This document shows, one piece after another, positions 53,410 to 64,000 of a stretch of DNA of 64,000 bases. The notes beneath the pieces were generated by a model. The model was given only the letters and a program-made list of their open reading frames with translations. It was not told the origin of the DNA and did no database searches. A program made the position numbers and the translations under genes. Source of the stretch: Venturia oleaginea (lineage: Eukaryota; Ascomycota; Dothideomycetes; Venturiales; Venturiaceae); the NCBI GenBank assembly GCA_013176395.1, contig JABMLP010000011.1, positions 186,001 through 250,000 of the forward strand. Direction: 5' to 3'. The number at the start of each line of letters is the position of its first letter. Positions within the stretch are counted from its first letter, which is position 1.

Positions 53410-54230
53410 CAGCTCCCATCCAAATCCCAGTCAACTCCTTCTTCCCCCGTACCTCTGTTCCCAAGCTCTTCTCTGCCTAATTTTCCCCATCCGACAAAAC
53501 TTATCACACACGTACGCCCGCCAGTCGGGTTCGATTCGATTGTTACGCGCTGTTTTCCAATAAGAATGCGTGACTACTTCCGTCGACAGCGATTCACCCT
53601 CTCCCTCGTCCTCTTACTATTCTACTGTCCAATTTTATACTCTCGCTTCTCCTCCACCAGTCTCGTGGTACCACCGTACTATCCCTTGATTAGGCCACGC
53701 AAGAAGTACCGCTACGCAGTTGTCTACCAAGGTACGCGCGTACTTTAAAAACGCGATCCGAGAAACGCGTAAAATACCCCAACACCAAACTAGCACATCA
53801 GATCTTCCCATCTCCGCGGCAATGGCACGTTCTTTCACTTTTCCTGTTTTTCTTCCTCTGCCTTCTTTCTTTCCGTCTTTCACCTCGTCGCTTAACCATG
53901 TCTGCGATCGTTGCGTAGTACCCCATGACCGATTATTCAAAGTGTTTATAATCATATCAGAGCGGATACCTTACGAGAATGTAACAGTCTGCTGCACGGT
54001 CTGCACGGATTAATCCTGCCGTCCGGAAAACAGGAGATGCGTTATTATCTATAGAAATTTTGACCGTCAGATCATCCACTTTTGTACAGAAATTCCCACA
54101 CCAAATGTTCGTCCACGAAAGGGGTATATCATCATGCCCAGCACTTATCCAACTCTTCATCTCATTCCCGTCTCTTGTTTCGTATCCAAATTTTCCTCCC
54201 GTATTCAGATCTCTATTCCAAATCCAACGT
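53410..54230. other. intergenic, pyrimidine-rich
   Basis: CT-rich plus strand from 53410 to 53700. A 60-codon frame starting MRDYFRRQRFTLSLVLLLFY at about 53569 has one hydrophobic segment but no downstream exon I could join. No gene called. Confidence 0.35.
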
Positions 54231-55085
54231 TTACATGACAATACAACACCCTTTAAGCGCCCTAAATACCCCCGGCAGCGCCTTCTTAACCACCTCCTCA
54301 ATCTCATCATTCTGGTTGTTATTCTGTTGTTGCTGCTGCTGATGTTGTCCCCCATACTGCTGACTCCCATGACTCTGCTGACCACCACCATACTGTTGCC
54401 CACCATGCCCTTGTGGCTTCCCACCATGTCCCCCACCCCAATTCTGCCCATATCCACTCAGCGGCGGCGGCATACTCCCCACCGGCTTCCCCGTCAAATC
54501 AACATAAATCCTCCCCTCATTCTGCTCAGTCTGATACTGCAATCCCAACTCCCTACACACCTCCTCCACCCGCGGTTTTATCTTCTGGATATGCTGTGGA
54601 CTATGGTTTCCTTTCCCCACAATAACATGCAAATGACTCTGTCCCTGCGATTGCGCTGTCCGAATCCGCGTTTCGAGAATATGTTCTGCTTCTTCCACGA
54701 ATTGGCCGTGGAGATCTATCGTATCACTCGGAACGCGATCGGGGGAATTATTTTCGCGGAAAATGTAGTCGGAGGCTTGTTTGTTGTATTGATCTACTTT
54801 TGCGGCGTGTTGTTTAGATTCCTCGCTGAGTTGGTGGGCGCGGGCGCCGTCGCCGGCGTTGTAGGCTTCGTGGGCGCGAGAGGAGGCTGATTGTTTCTTT
54901 GCCAGTTCGGCGCGGGCGAGGCCTCGGAGGCGGTCGTATTCTTGTTCGGCGTCGTTGGAGGAGTTGTGGTTGAAGGCTGGGTTGATGTGTTAGCAGGTGC
55001 GCATTGTAGGCACGAATGCAATTGCGAGCGTGAGGGAGTTGCGGTTACCTCGCGAGCCGAGCTCGTTCATTGCGTAGGAAGACAT
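54231..55085 (-). CDS. DUF1771-Smr domain protein with C-terminal CaaX motif
   Basis: Smr domains are nicking or RNA-cleaving nuclease folds related to MutS2. Exon 55085-55049 (MSSYAMNELGSR) joins exon 54976-54231 in phase over a 72-nt intron (GTAACC to ACCCAG), giving 260 residues. The helical DUF1771 region (YDRLRGLARAELAKKQ to HQLSEESKQHAAKVDQ) precedes Smr signatures DTIDLHGQFVEEAEHIL and LHVIVGKGNHSPQHIQKIKP. A Gly/Gln/His-rich linker follows (GGHGGKPQGHGG, then QHQQQQQQNNNQ). The end is GCCIVM, matching a CaaX prenylation box (CIVM), so the protein may be lipid-anchored to a membrane. All the domain features are present. Confidence 0.9.
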
Positions 55086-55701
55086 GGCATGTTTTTGGGA
55101 AAGGGGAATGCTCTGAATGCGCGCCGAAGTTATCGCGAAAGAAGAGGTAGGTAGACGGGCCGAGTTGGGAATGGTCTACTAGCCGAAAGAGGTAAACAAT
55201 CAGAAAAACAGGGTTCGAGATGGTTTCCCCTGATCTGCCAGCTGTCAAATCAACATGTCCACTTTGTCAAGGTATCCAGCGAATGGAAGAGATTCCATAG
55301 CCCGGCAATTCATTCCTTGACCAGGATTCAACAGCTGAGTTGATTGAACTGTGGGCTGAGCTCCTTGCGAAACCGAGGTGGGAGAGCGATGACATATGCA
55401 GAATCCTTATGCAAGAACCAGTTCGATCTCGGGATGCGTGAACAACAACAATTCCCATGCGCGAATCGCGATGAGGGATCTGGGAGAGAGCGTCATCCTA
55501 AACCCAAATCAAGCCCTTGTCATGCCGAGAAGCGGGGAAACAAGGAGGCCTCATCGCCAGCTTTGATTAGAAACCATAGGTATAAAACTCTCTTCGTTAT
55601 CCTCAGCTGTCATAAAGCCTCCTGTCTATACTACATCGAATCCTCGCCATCTCTGACTCAAGTTTCCTCCGCTTAAACCTTCATTGAACACTGCAAGCAA
55701 A
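55086..55701. other. divergent intergenic between Smr and DUF427 genes
   Basis: About 615 bp containing the upstream regions of both divergent genes. ORFs here are short and unsupported. Pyrimidine-rich sequence precedes the DUF427 start. Confidence 0.5.
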
Positions 55702-56146
55702 ATGCCCACCGCAACGGCTAAAATCAACGGAACCACAATCGCTTCGGCTGATTCTTATGAGACGGTGGAGGGCAATGTGTACTTCCCTCCCAGCTCTATC
55801 AACAAAGATTACTTCAAGTCAACCAATACTCATACCCATTGTCCATGGAAAGGCGATGCTTCGTACTACACGATTGAGGTTGACGGCAAGGTATGTCAAT
55901 GGTTTCCATTCCTTTGACTTCATGGAGATGATCTGTTAGATGGTAGGGTAGCTTGAGAGCTTTAGTTAATGCCGCAGTAGGTTTTGAAGGATTCGGCGTG
56001 GTATTATCCTGAGCCATTGGAGAAAGCTAAGCACATCAAGGATCATGTTGCTTTTTGTAAGTCTGCTTGGATTTGTGATTATGTGGGAAGTAGAAGAGGC
56101 TAATCTCGGGGTAGACAAGAACAAAGTTGAGATCTCGACCGAGTAA
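55702..56146 (+). CDS. DUF427-domain protein, three exons
   Basis: Small cytosolic-type protein of unknown function. Exons 55702-55890, 55981-56056 and 56115-56146 join in phase to 98 residues. Intron 1 is 90 nt (GTATGT to CAGTAG) and intron 2 is 58 nt (GTAAGT to GGTAG). Family landmarks are all present and correctly ordered after splicing: YETVEGNVYFPP, NTHTHCPWKGDASYY, DSAWYYPEPLEKAKHIKDHV, and AFY/KNKVEI at the second junction. Length is normal for the family. The start is the ATG after AAGCAAA; an upstream TTG is not credible. Confident in the family, no function claimed. Confidence 0.88.
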
Positions 56147-56702
56147 GCTGGGAAATGGGAATCAAGGCTTCAGCAAACGGGGTCGGAAAATTTGATTGCA
56201 ACTTTTTGCTTGGACTTCATCAATTGATTCGTACAAGCGGAGCGTGTAAAAATAGGTGAATGCCATTTGTGGTTTTGGTTCTCGTTCCAAACGTATACTT
56301 CTCCAAAGAGCAGCGGGTCTAATACATTCAAGGTATTCAGCCACTTATATCAATCTTAGTCAAGCTCTGGACTATTACGAGGAGTATGTCTTCTTCCTAG
56401 GATTTTCTATAGGTCCACACTACTTCAACGTCGTTAGATTTCTCCACCATTGCTCAAAATTGGATAGCTTAACTTCGATAGTTCTTCAAATTATTCGCAC
56501 GTCTGGAGTTGAATCAAAAGTTCTTTTCGTATAACATGCATGGTTGTTAATAGCTTGTCTTCAAATTGAAGAACCTAGTGTTGAGTTGTTATACGGTTGT
56601 TACCTCTTTAGGCAATAACCCGGTCTACACGTTACGTACACGATTACAATACGTCGTTATTACCTCTCCTTACTCCTCGTTATTAGTATATTTAGTTATA
56701 TA
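56147..56702. other. sequence before pogo element, probably 5' part of hAT element
   Basis: No gene seen. The pogo insertion separates this from the hAT ORF at 58604, so the last few hundred bases may be the hAT leader. I could not find a terminal inverted repeat or 8-bp duplication to prove it. Confidence 0.3.
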
Positions 56703-56704
56703 TA

Positions 56705-58549
56705 ACGTGTTCCACCACCGAGCTGGTCAACCCACCGAGCTGGTCAAAAAGGCTTGGCACGACCAACTCATGTTACGACTCTTCAATTTAATCGCTATTA
56801 ACAATAGTTCTAAGTCCGTCGTGCTGCTATCTGATTCAGATGATATCTCGATATCTTTTTTACAAGTTCGCGCATTATGCCCAGTTGCGCCGCAGTTCCT
56901 ACAGCGCCGTTGAGTTGGTCGGGCTATTTCTTGACCACCACTACCACGAGCCTTCTTTGATCCCTGAGGCGCGACAGACGCCTCGGCAGCTACCTGCGCT
57001 GCTACAGTCCCACACTCTATAGTACCACCTTGCTGGATCCACTTCCTTTTGCGCGATTTTCGCTTTGTCATTACTGCCAATTGCTCTTCAAGCTCGCGGT
57101 TGCGCGCAAGTAGAGCGTTTTGGTGTAGCATCAATTCAGCGCCCTTGACTAGCTGGGAAAAGCCTGCCTGCGCAGTAACTGGAGACCGAGTAAAGGACTC
57201 GCTTACGAGCTTGGATTGGGATCCAAATTCAAGAGTATTGCTTGGAGTCTTCGACTGCCACGGCGTCTCCTGCGGTGGGGGTGCTGGTGGAGTATGTAGC
57301 CGTACTTCAAGGCGATCCAATACCACCTCCGCGTTGATAGGGACTAGCCCTACCATCTCAAAAGCTTTTCGACAGTTCTCTTCTGTAAACACGTCGAAAT
57401 ACGCGTCTTTGAAGGCTGGAAGGAAGCCTTCTTTGTTGATATGGTAGACGCGTCGGCGTGCCAAGTCTCGAACTCGTTGAGAGTACCTGCACTTCAACGG
57501 CGAGAAGCAGACCACATCAAGCGGCTGGAGGATATGCGATGAATGAGGTGGCATACAGAGCGTTATGATCTTATGTTCGAGGCAGTAGTCCTTGAAATCC
57601 TGGTTGAGATGGCTCTCATGGCCGTCCAAGATGAGCAGTCTATACCCCCTCACTTGACGCGCCTTTGTATACGCGTCAAAGTGCTTCAACCACTCAAGAC
57701 CAAGCGCGTTGTTTGTCCAGCCGTTCTCAGAGACTGAAAGCTTCCAATTCCGTGGTATATCTGCCTCCTCATACCACGCAGAGATGTGAACGCGTCCTTT
57801 GTAGATAATGAATGGCGGGGTCGCATACCCAGCGGCGCAGATGCTCTGGATAACTGTAACTCACTCGCGATCGCCTGGCTGGATCAAATTAGGCCGTGTA
57901 CGTCTTTCAGAAGCTGTGACGACCTTCATTGACCCAATAACGCTCATCTGGAAGCCAATCTCGTCAAAGTTGTGCGTATCCTCGTCGTGGATGCCGTACT
58001 TTGCCTTAGTGTCTGCAACGAGCTTGAGCCACGCGCCAATAATCTCTGGATCTTCCTGTAGTATCCTCTGCCTGTCCTTAGCTCGATTGAAGGCCATCTT
58101 GAGCTCATCTGAGCGCATTATAAACCTCTCAGCCCAGTTTTTCCCTACTGGCTCTCCACCGCGTACACCTAGTAGTTTATCCGCCATATCTGCCACCTCA
58201 CACAGCCGGGGCGCGAATCCTCGCGAATCGAGGTCGAGGATGTATTGGACAATTGTCTGCTCTTCAGTCGTAGTGAGCTTGTGTTGGGCGTTGCGAGTAT
58301 CTAGGCGATACGTGATTCCGTTGTATCGGCTAGTCAATTTTGAAGGAGGTACATCAAACGCTTCAGCAGCGCGCCGGAGGCTTCGGAATTGGTGGGTGTT
58401 ATAGGCAGAAAGGAAAAGCTGAATTCTGCCTTCTCTGTTAGATAATTGCGCATTTTGTTGTTGAGACATATCGTGTTAATGAGGGAGTTGGTCGTCTTGG
58501 CAGAAACTGACCAGCTCGGTGGGTTGACCAGCTCGGTGGTGGAACACGT
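56705..58549 (-). mobile_element. pogo-type (Tc1/mariner superfamily) DNA transposon, complete ends
   Basis: Ends are perfect 42-bp inverted repeats, 56705-56746 and 58508-58549, starting ACGTGTTCCACCACCGAGC. They are flanked by TA at 56703-56704 and 58550-58551, the target duplication of this superfamily. Within each TIR the motif CCACCGAGCTGGTCAA or close variant occurs twice, 17 bp apart. A single transposase frame fills the element and ends inside the left TIR. Confidence 0.95.
56727..58469 (-). pseudogene. pogo-type transposase with one TGA, C-terminal CCHC knuckle
   Basis: Cut-and-paste transposase. One frame of 580 codons from ATG 58469 (MSQQQNAQLSNREGRIQLFL) is interrupted only by TGA at 57863-57861. 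The N-terminal helix-turn-helix (RSLRRAAEAFDVPPSKLTSR) is of the CENP-B/psq type. The DDE/D triad lies in NFDEIGFQMSVIGS, LLILDGHESHLNQ and SSHILQPLDVVCFSPLK. Then comes a basic coiled region (MTKRKSRKRKW) and a zinc knuckle RRCRNCGATGHNARTCKKD (CX2CX4HX4C). At the TGA the truncated copy at 36583 has TGG (Trp), so a single base separates the frame from intact. All catalytic residues are present. Confidence 0.92.
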
Positions 58550-58603
58550 TATGTTTGTATTTTACCTTTTTTACGACTACAACCACAACCTTTTCTCTAC
58601 ACT

Positions 58604-61127
58604 ATGTCCGATAGAATAACCAGACACTTCAAGGGCAGGAGACCTGAAGGCCATTCTCAAAGAGCTGGCCCTCCAGTTGACGAGTCCGAACTGTCGCAAG
58701 CGCTGCTACATACGCCGATTCCACGAATACAAGAGCCTATACAACCTCCTACAGCACATAGAGTTATTCCAACTATCTCGCAACCTCGTATCATTCGAGC
58801 CCAGTTCCTAATTGTCTGGAGTCAGTTGTATTTTCAGCACAAGAAGCTCGTCAATCCTCGGATCCGGGCAGTTACAATGCAGCAAGCTGCACGGCAGAAC
58901 TCACACATCTGGGAACACGGCATTGAACTTGAGGCTGACGGCAAAGGCCTTGGACGTATCCACATCTGTGGATTATGCCATCAAAAGAAGGACTACTACA
59001 GAGGCGTCTACAAAGCAGATTCAACGGGTGGAATAGGTACACATTTACTCAATAAACACGGCATTCCAGACTCTAGAAGGGACCTTCTACCACCACCAAC
59101 TCCTCCTCCCTCTACAGACAATCATACAGGCAATCAAGAGCAGGATTCTGAGGCTCACTGCGGAGAGTATGGCCACCGCAAGGGTACAGACGCTGCATTT
59201 AATGGGAAGGCATACAGACAACAATATGTAGATTGGGTTATTCGTCATAATATCGCCTTTCATACAGCTACAGCGCCAGAAACTCTTGCGCTTCTGAAGT
59301 CAGCTGCATACGATACATTAAAGGTTATTCTGCCAAAGGCAAAGTCCTCTCTCCATATGGGTGATGGATTCCTACATGGAGCGCCTCAAGGACATAGTTA
59401 AAGAAATCGAAGGAGCTAAAAGCCTCATCAACATCTCTTGCGATGCCTGGAAGGGTGACAATAAGAAGAACTACCTTGCTGTCTGTTCCCACTACATCAA
59501 CAAGGATTACAAGCAAAGTAGAATGCTTCTTTGCTTCCCACGGATACTGGGCAGCAAAACTGGCGAGAATGAAGCAGAGATTATCGCTAAAGTCCTTACC
59601 ACATTCAAGATTGATGGAACAAAATTGGGAGCCTTCACTGCAGACAACGCTACCGAAAACGACGCTGCCTGTGACCACCTTGAAGTCCTGTTTGACAAGG
59701 AAGGTTGGTCAATTCACGCGCGCATTCGCTGTATTGGGCACATCATCAACCTCATTGTAGAAGATCTTCTCTACGGTGATCACGAGCAGTCAAAACACTC
59801 AAAAGACCTTGCCTCCGTCGGCTACGAAGAAGCCTATGACGTCTGGATCAAACTAGGACTTATGGGGCGCGTCCACAACATCTGCATCTTTATCAATCGC
59901 TCACCTGAGAGGCGGAAGATATTCGAGAATCTACAGAAAGAGATGGCTGCACTGAAGCTTCTTGTGCTTCTTGTGGATGGAGGTATCCAATGGCATTCTA
60001 CTTACGAGATGATAAAGAGAATCCTTGCTCTCCGCGACATTATCTTGAAATGGCAGCGCCAATTTGTACACCAAAAGGGGCAGGTTGACATACGACCTTC
60101 CTTCCTTTCAATGGAAGACTTCGAGATGTTGGAGATCTGGGCGCAGATTCTTAAGGACTTTGAGGATCTTTGTCTCGAAGAGGAAGAGTGATAAAATGAG
60201 TGAAGATGATCAAGCTTAACATAATCTACGTGGCAGAAATGAGGAATATATACGCTGCATCATGTGCTGTCACATGCAATCACATGCACAATGTGGTGAT
60301 CGCCTTTATTCTAACAGAGAATGCAGACCTCACTTCACAGGGAACCATTGCCGGTGTACTCAAAGGCCTCACATTCATCTACGAGCGACTTGATCGCACT
60401 GAGGCAGAGCTCAAAGCCCTCAGATTGGCTCCTCATCTTTCGCAACCTTTTGAGGTTGGTATTACAGAAGCGCGGTCAAAGACAATGAAGTATCTATCCC
60501 TGCTTAAAGCTACCAATCTTTACTGTGCAGCAAGCAGTCTTTCTCGATCCCAACTGGCGCCTCTCTTATTTCGAAGATAAATAGGCCCAGTATGACCATC
60601 ACGCATGGTATAAACGTGCTGAAGCCGGCATCAAGGAGATTTTCGCACAATATAGCGAAAAATTCGCGCTACCCTCACCCGCACTCTCACCTTCGCCGTC
60701 ACAGTCATTTGAAAACCTCTATCTTGAGGCACAGAAGCCTACTACCACGTACAAACAATTCAACAGACTCTCCACCAAGTTCCTAGCCAAAAAGCGGAGG
60801 ATTGCGACCGAGGAAGATGAATATACACGCTACACCAAGTACTGGGATCCTTGTGAGTGGGAGGAGTTTGAGGACATTATTGTATGGTGGAGAGACCGTA
60901 CTACTGAGTTTCCTATCTTGTCACGTATGGCTTTCGATATACTGTCAATTCCTGGCATGTCTGCAGAGGTTGAAAGAATCTTCAGCGCCGCCGGTAGGCT
61001 CATTACTGATGCCAGAAGCGGCCTCAAAGATGACACTATTGAGGCCTGTGAGGTACAATACCATGGGCTTCGAAAAGGAGGCATATTCACTGTCAAATCT
61101 ACTGCTAATGTACATACCTACTGCTAA
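58604..61127 (+). pseudogene. hAT-family transposase, decayed
   Basis: Begins MSDRITRHFKGRRPEG, with a BED-type zinc finger (IHICGLCHQKKDYYRG to LLNKHGI). The RNase-H-like core follows in a second frame from 59361: NISCDAWKGDNKKNYLAV, GAFTADNATENDAACDH, and RCIGHIINLIVEDLLYG, a typical hAT stretch. A third set of frames from 60200 leads to the C-terminal dimerisation segment PGMSAEVERIFSAAGRLI at about 60950. Frames change near 59390, 60190 and after 60580, with stops between, so no intact protein is made. At 61098-61130 a 16-bp unit (CTGCTAATGTACATAC) is duplicated. TIRs not identified; the pogo element lies just upstream. Confidence 0.85.
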
Positions 61128-61294
61128 TGTACATACCTAAAATTCATACATCTCGCCTGACCAACTGACAGTTTACCATCCATCCTGACCTCACTCAAGC
61201 GACCGTTCAAGTCAGGTAAAGATATCACTCAATCGGTCAGTTCAAGCGGTCAAACTGCTCAAGCTGTTTGCTTATCAAACGGCCTGAATTAGAG
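61128..61294. other. spacer between hAT remnant and membrane protein gene
   Basis: Contains several GTCA/TCAAG iterations (for example CGGTCAGTTCAAGCGGTCAA). No gene seen. Confidence 0.4.
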
Positions 61295-62489
61295 ATGGCA
61301 GCTGCTACCGTTTCACCCGAAGCTTCTCATCCTCCTTTTCAAGATGCAGAGAACATGGAGTTCGACGAAATTCCACCAGCTCTAGCATTCACCTCATACG
61401 ACCACATACCTAACTCGTGGTCGCCAAAGAATTCTGAACACCAAATCAACACGGCCTATCTTGGTCCTAAGAGTTTTGCTTCTGCCAGCCGAACCCACCG
61501 ACAACGATTTTTTTTACCAGATCGCGGGGGCCTTCCTCCTGTCCATCTGGTGTGGATGTATTTGGGGCTTCACTGTCCACTGGCCATATGGAAACGATCC
61601 TCGATTTCGAAGTCCATGTCCGCTCAACGATCCGCCTACTTGGTTTATGCCCACGGTGACATATGGAGATTTCAATTTCGGACAGGCAAAAGCCGTCGAT
61701 GTAGCTTGGAACCTGGTTGTTGGTCGGGCAGCACAGGCTGCTATTGACTACCTCTTCTACATCGTTTTGATGGATGTCTCAATGCGAATGATGGAAATCG
61801 CCACCCTTCCAATCGAACTCTTCACTTCTCTCGTCTTTGAGCCTTTCCGTTTCACTTCCAAAGTCAGGATTGTCAATTCTCTTGATCGCATCAACATGTG
61901 GAGGGTCACGACTGCCATGATACGGATCTTTCTATCAACTGTCTATATTGCTTTGATCCCAGCAATCAACGACGCCATGACTGGATACATTCCTCGATAC
62001 ATTATATTTGTTACCATCAACGGAGTTGCTACAGCACTGAGTGAATATTATGCCAATGTTACACGAGCTGACCCTTCTCTTGTTCTCGAAGAGCTGAGAA
62101 ACCCTCCCATAAGTTGTCAACTGAGTCACAGCTACCAGTGGGGTTTCGCGGCTTTTTGTGTCCTGCTCTCGGTCACATTGTGCACATTGTGGACCATCGG
62201 TACCTACGCAATCTGGCTCGATTCACAACATCATTCGGAACTCGTTCGAAAGGGAAGAAAAATGGGAATGGATCGCGCGATTATCGACGCTGCGGAAGCC
62301 ATCATGGAATCTCTGGGGCCTGACACCAATGCTTACTCCGAGAGAGAACTGAACAAAGCTTTGAGGAAGCATGCAGGTGTTATGTTTTCGGTTGAAGAGC
62401 GTGCTGAGAAGAGCAACGAGCATATCAAGTTTTCTTACAAGAAAGACGGGAAATTGAAGTTGTCGTGGATGAGGAAGTACGGAGCTTAA
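61295..62489 (+). CDS. multi-pass membrane protein, frame break at T8 run
   Basis: Not a family I can name. From ATG 61295 (MAAATVSPEASHPPF) the frame reads to SRTHRQRFF; the sense then continues in the next frame as YQIAGAFLLSIWCGCIWGF through to TAA at 62489. The change falls at eight Ts (61508-61515) followed by ACCAG: either an extra T (indel or read error) or an intron using TTTTTTTTACCAG as acceptor. I see no strong donor nearby. About five hydrophobic segments follow: YQIAGAFLLSIWCGCIWGF, NLVVGRAAQAAIDYLFYIVL, IRIFLSTVYIALIPAI, YIPRYIIFVTINGVATAL, and AAFCVLLSVTLCTLWTIGTY. The basic C-terminal tail is cytosolic in style. About 398 residues if joined. Confidence 0.65.
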
Positions 62490-64000
62490 ACATGATGAAA
62501 GCAGGCTTGGAGTTGATGGGTACCATTGTGGATGTTAAGTGTAAGATCTCTGTATTTGTGAGTTGTTGCTGACATATGTAATTCTAATTTGTATAGAGAA
62601 TATCACAGCTACGTCACGAAACAGACCATCAACACTACCTAGTCTCTTGGACTGCCAACATGGTCGTGACCATATCCAAGTTTTCCAGACACGTTTGAAA
62701 TCTTGGAACCACTTGGATGTTGTATACTCCTCCTTAACCTTTCGCACCCAGATAGGCTCGTCAGCTGTTGGCATTGAGCAACGCGTGGGTAATTTCGGAC
62801 CGAGAACGGAAATGTTCATGGCAGCCAATTCACGGATCTTGGCAGGGCACGAACAAGAACTTTCGCTGCGATTAACCAAGGGCCGATCAACGACAGTTTC
62901 TTACCACGGAAAATTATTTGACCCTATCGAGTTTATTGGAAAAGCGCCCTGCCCATGACAAGCCGACTCTGATGTTCGGCTCATCATAAAAAATAGGAAG
63001 CTTTTACCATTGAGATCCCCTTGGCTTGATATGGATTAACCCACGGACTCCAGTGAGGTATCAATCAAGTTAAGTTCGTCACCAAGCTAGCTAATAAAAT
63101 AAATAGCCTGCAGATCGCCTGTTCGAAGGCGAGATGAGGTCCACAGTCCTGCCTGAATGCCTCAATGAAGCCCGCGGGTCAATCTCTGCTAACCTAAGGC
63201 CAGATGCCAGTTAATATGGTATGACTCAAACTCAGGGAGATCGTACGGATATTACTTGCGCATAGCGAAGTCGCGAAACATATCTGAAAACGAAGTCATG
63301 AAACTCATCGAAATGAACTGGCACACCTGCAAGGGTCGCGAAATAAGATGGGTACGAGGAGACGAAGAACACCCACTTACCACGAGACAATACCAGCGGG
63401 AAGACTCTGGCGCTCATGCCAGTACGAAAGGAATCGGTTAACACTACAAGCGCGCGTCACTCTCGTTTCGACAACCAATGAATACAGGTCTCTTCTCTGT
63501 ACTCCGTAGCATTAAGGATGGTTTGCCAAGTCTGTAAACTAATGAACACCAATCTAAAAGTGGAAACAAGACTGATGCGCGCTGGCAGGACGACTCGTTA
63601 CCCCACATCAGCATTCACCCGAAATCTCGAAACGAACCCTAACTTCAAGACTTCATGCGGGGTATTGATAGTAAAGCTCCATCTTGTAACATTGAACAAC
63701 TCAGTAGACAGCGCTTGGCAGGGTCCGCTCTTCACCCAGGATTCACATTTTTAAAAATAGGACACTACTATTAGGCGCTTCGGGAGTCACTCGGTGTTGT
63801 AATTAGTAATTGTCGTGCTAGGCGATCTCAGCTTTCGACAAGCAATGGCACCTCGTTACTGATGCCTGCTGCGAAGGCAAAATTAGCCCGATTTGGTTGA
63901 TCTTCAGGCTACCGTACGAACCGCTCAAAGTGGAAAAATTGACGCCCCATGACAGGGATCGATATCGGTTTTCGAGTAACTACAACAAGACTAAGGGATT
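62490..64000. other. no gene seen to window end
   Basis: 1.5 kb with short ORFs only. A minus segment near 62700-62780 (PIWVRKVKEEYTTSKWFQDF) has protein-like composition, but the surrounding frames are broken and I recognise nothing. No tRNA or repeat seen. Confidence 0.4.

Noticed and set aside
53152..53748. 198-codon plus ORF
   Set aside because: Overlaps a minus ORF with more natural composition; one hydrophobic segment but no family and no continuing exon. Left uncalled.

Overview
The window looks like a filamentous ascomycete (Pezizomycotina) chromosome. Genes carry short 47-90 nt introns with GTRNGT donors, CTRAY-like branch points and YAG acceptors. The families seen (CRH-type GH16, fungal DUF6604, F-box/LRR-like proteins, DHA1 MFS, 2-methylcitrate dehydratase) and the chromovirus, copia, pogo and hAT elements all fit. 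Leotiomycetes is a guess only. Many real genes are split by introns, so I rebuilt them by joining exons whose phases agree.

Layout. 1-1120: 3' part of a coiled-coil protein gene (minus). 1800-10300: transposon-rich block with a dispersed repeat, a pogo end fragment, a chromovirus integrase/chromodomain fragment and a DIRS-like tyrosine-recombinase retrotransposon. The DIRS element contains a tandem array of about ten 200-bp units built from a deleted piece of its own RNase H. 11629-13634: two decayed F-box/LRR-like genes. 13785-18671: MFS transporter, divergent from a PrpD-family dehydratase, then a small two-exon gene. 19514-25993: a decayed DUF6604 gene and a complete M13 metallopeptidase. 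26700-27915: 353-bp tandem duplication and an inverted copy of the 1800-2130 repeat. 28855-29523: three-exon four-helix membrane protein gene. 29.5-33.2 kb: no recognisable gene, but an array of 14-bp dyads.

33219-43895 is a second transposon block: a decayed gypsy element fused to a truncated pogo copy, then a structurally complete copia element. The copia has identical 129-bp LTRs, a CAAGC target duplication, a half-initiator-tRNA primer site and a leader with eight 73-bp repeats. 43948-56146 is host-like: SAP-domain protein, CRH transglycosylase, class II aldolase, a small double zinc-finger protein, an Smr protein with a CaaX end, and a DUF427 protein. 56705-61127 holds a pogo element with perfect 42-bp TIRs beside a decayed hAT transposon. 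61295-62489 encodes a multi-pass membrane protein with a frame break at a T8 run.

I see no metabolic gene cluster; the host genes are functionally unrelated. The unusual content is in the mobile elements: repeat arrays made from element coding sequence or element start codons, chimeric junctions, and host genes decayed by nonsense codons, several of which fit CAA to TAA changes.
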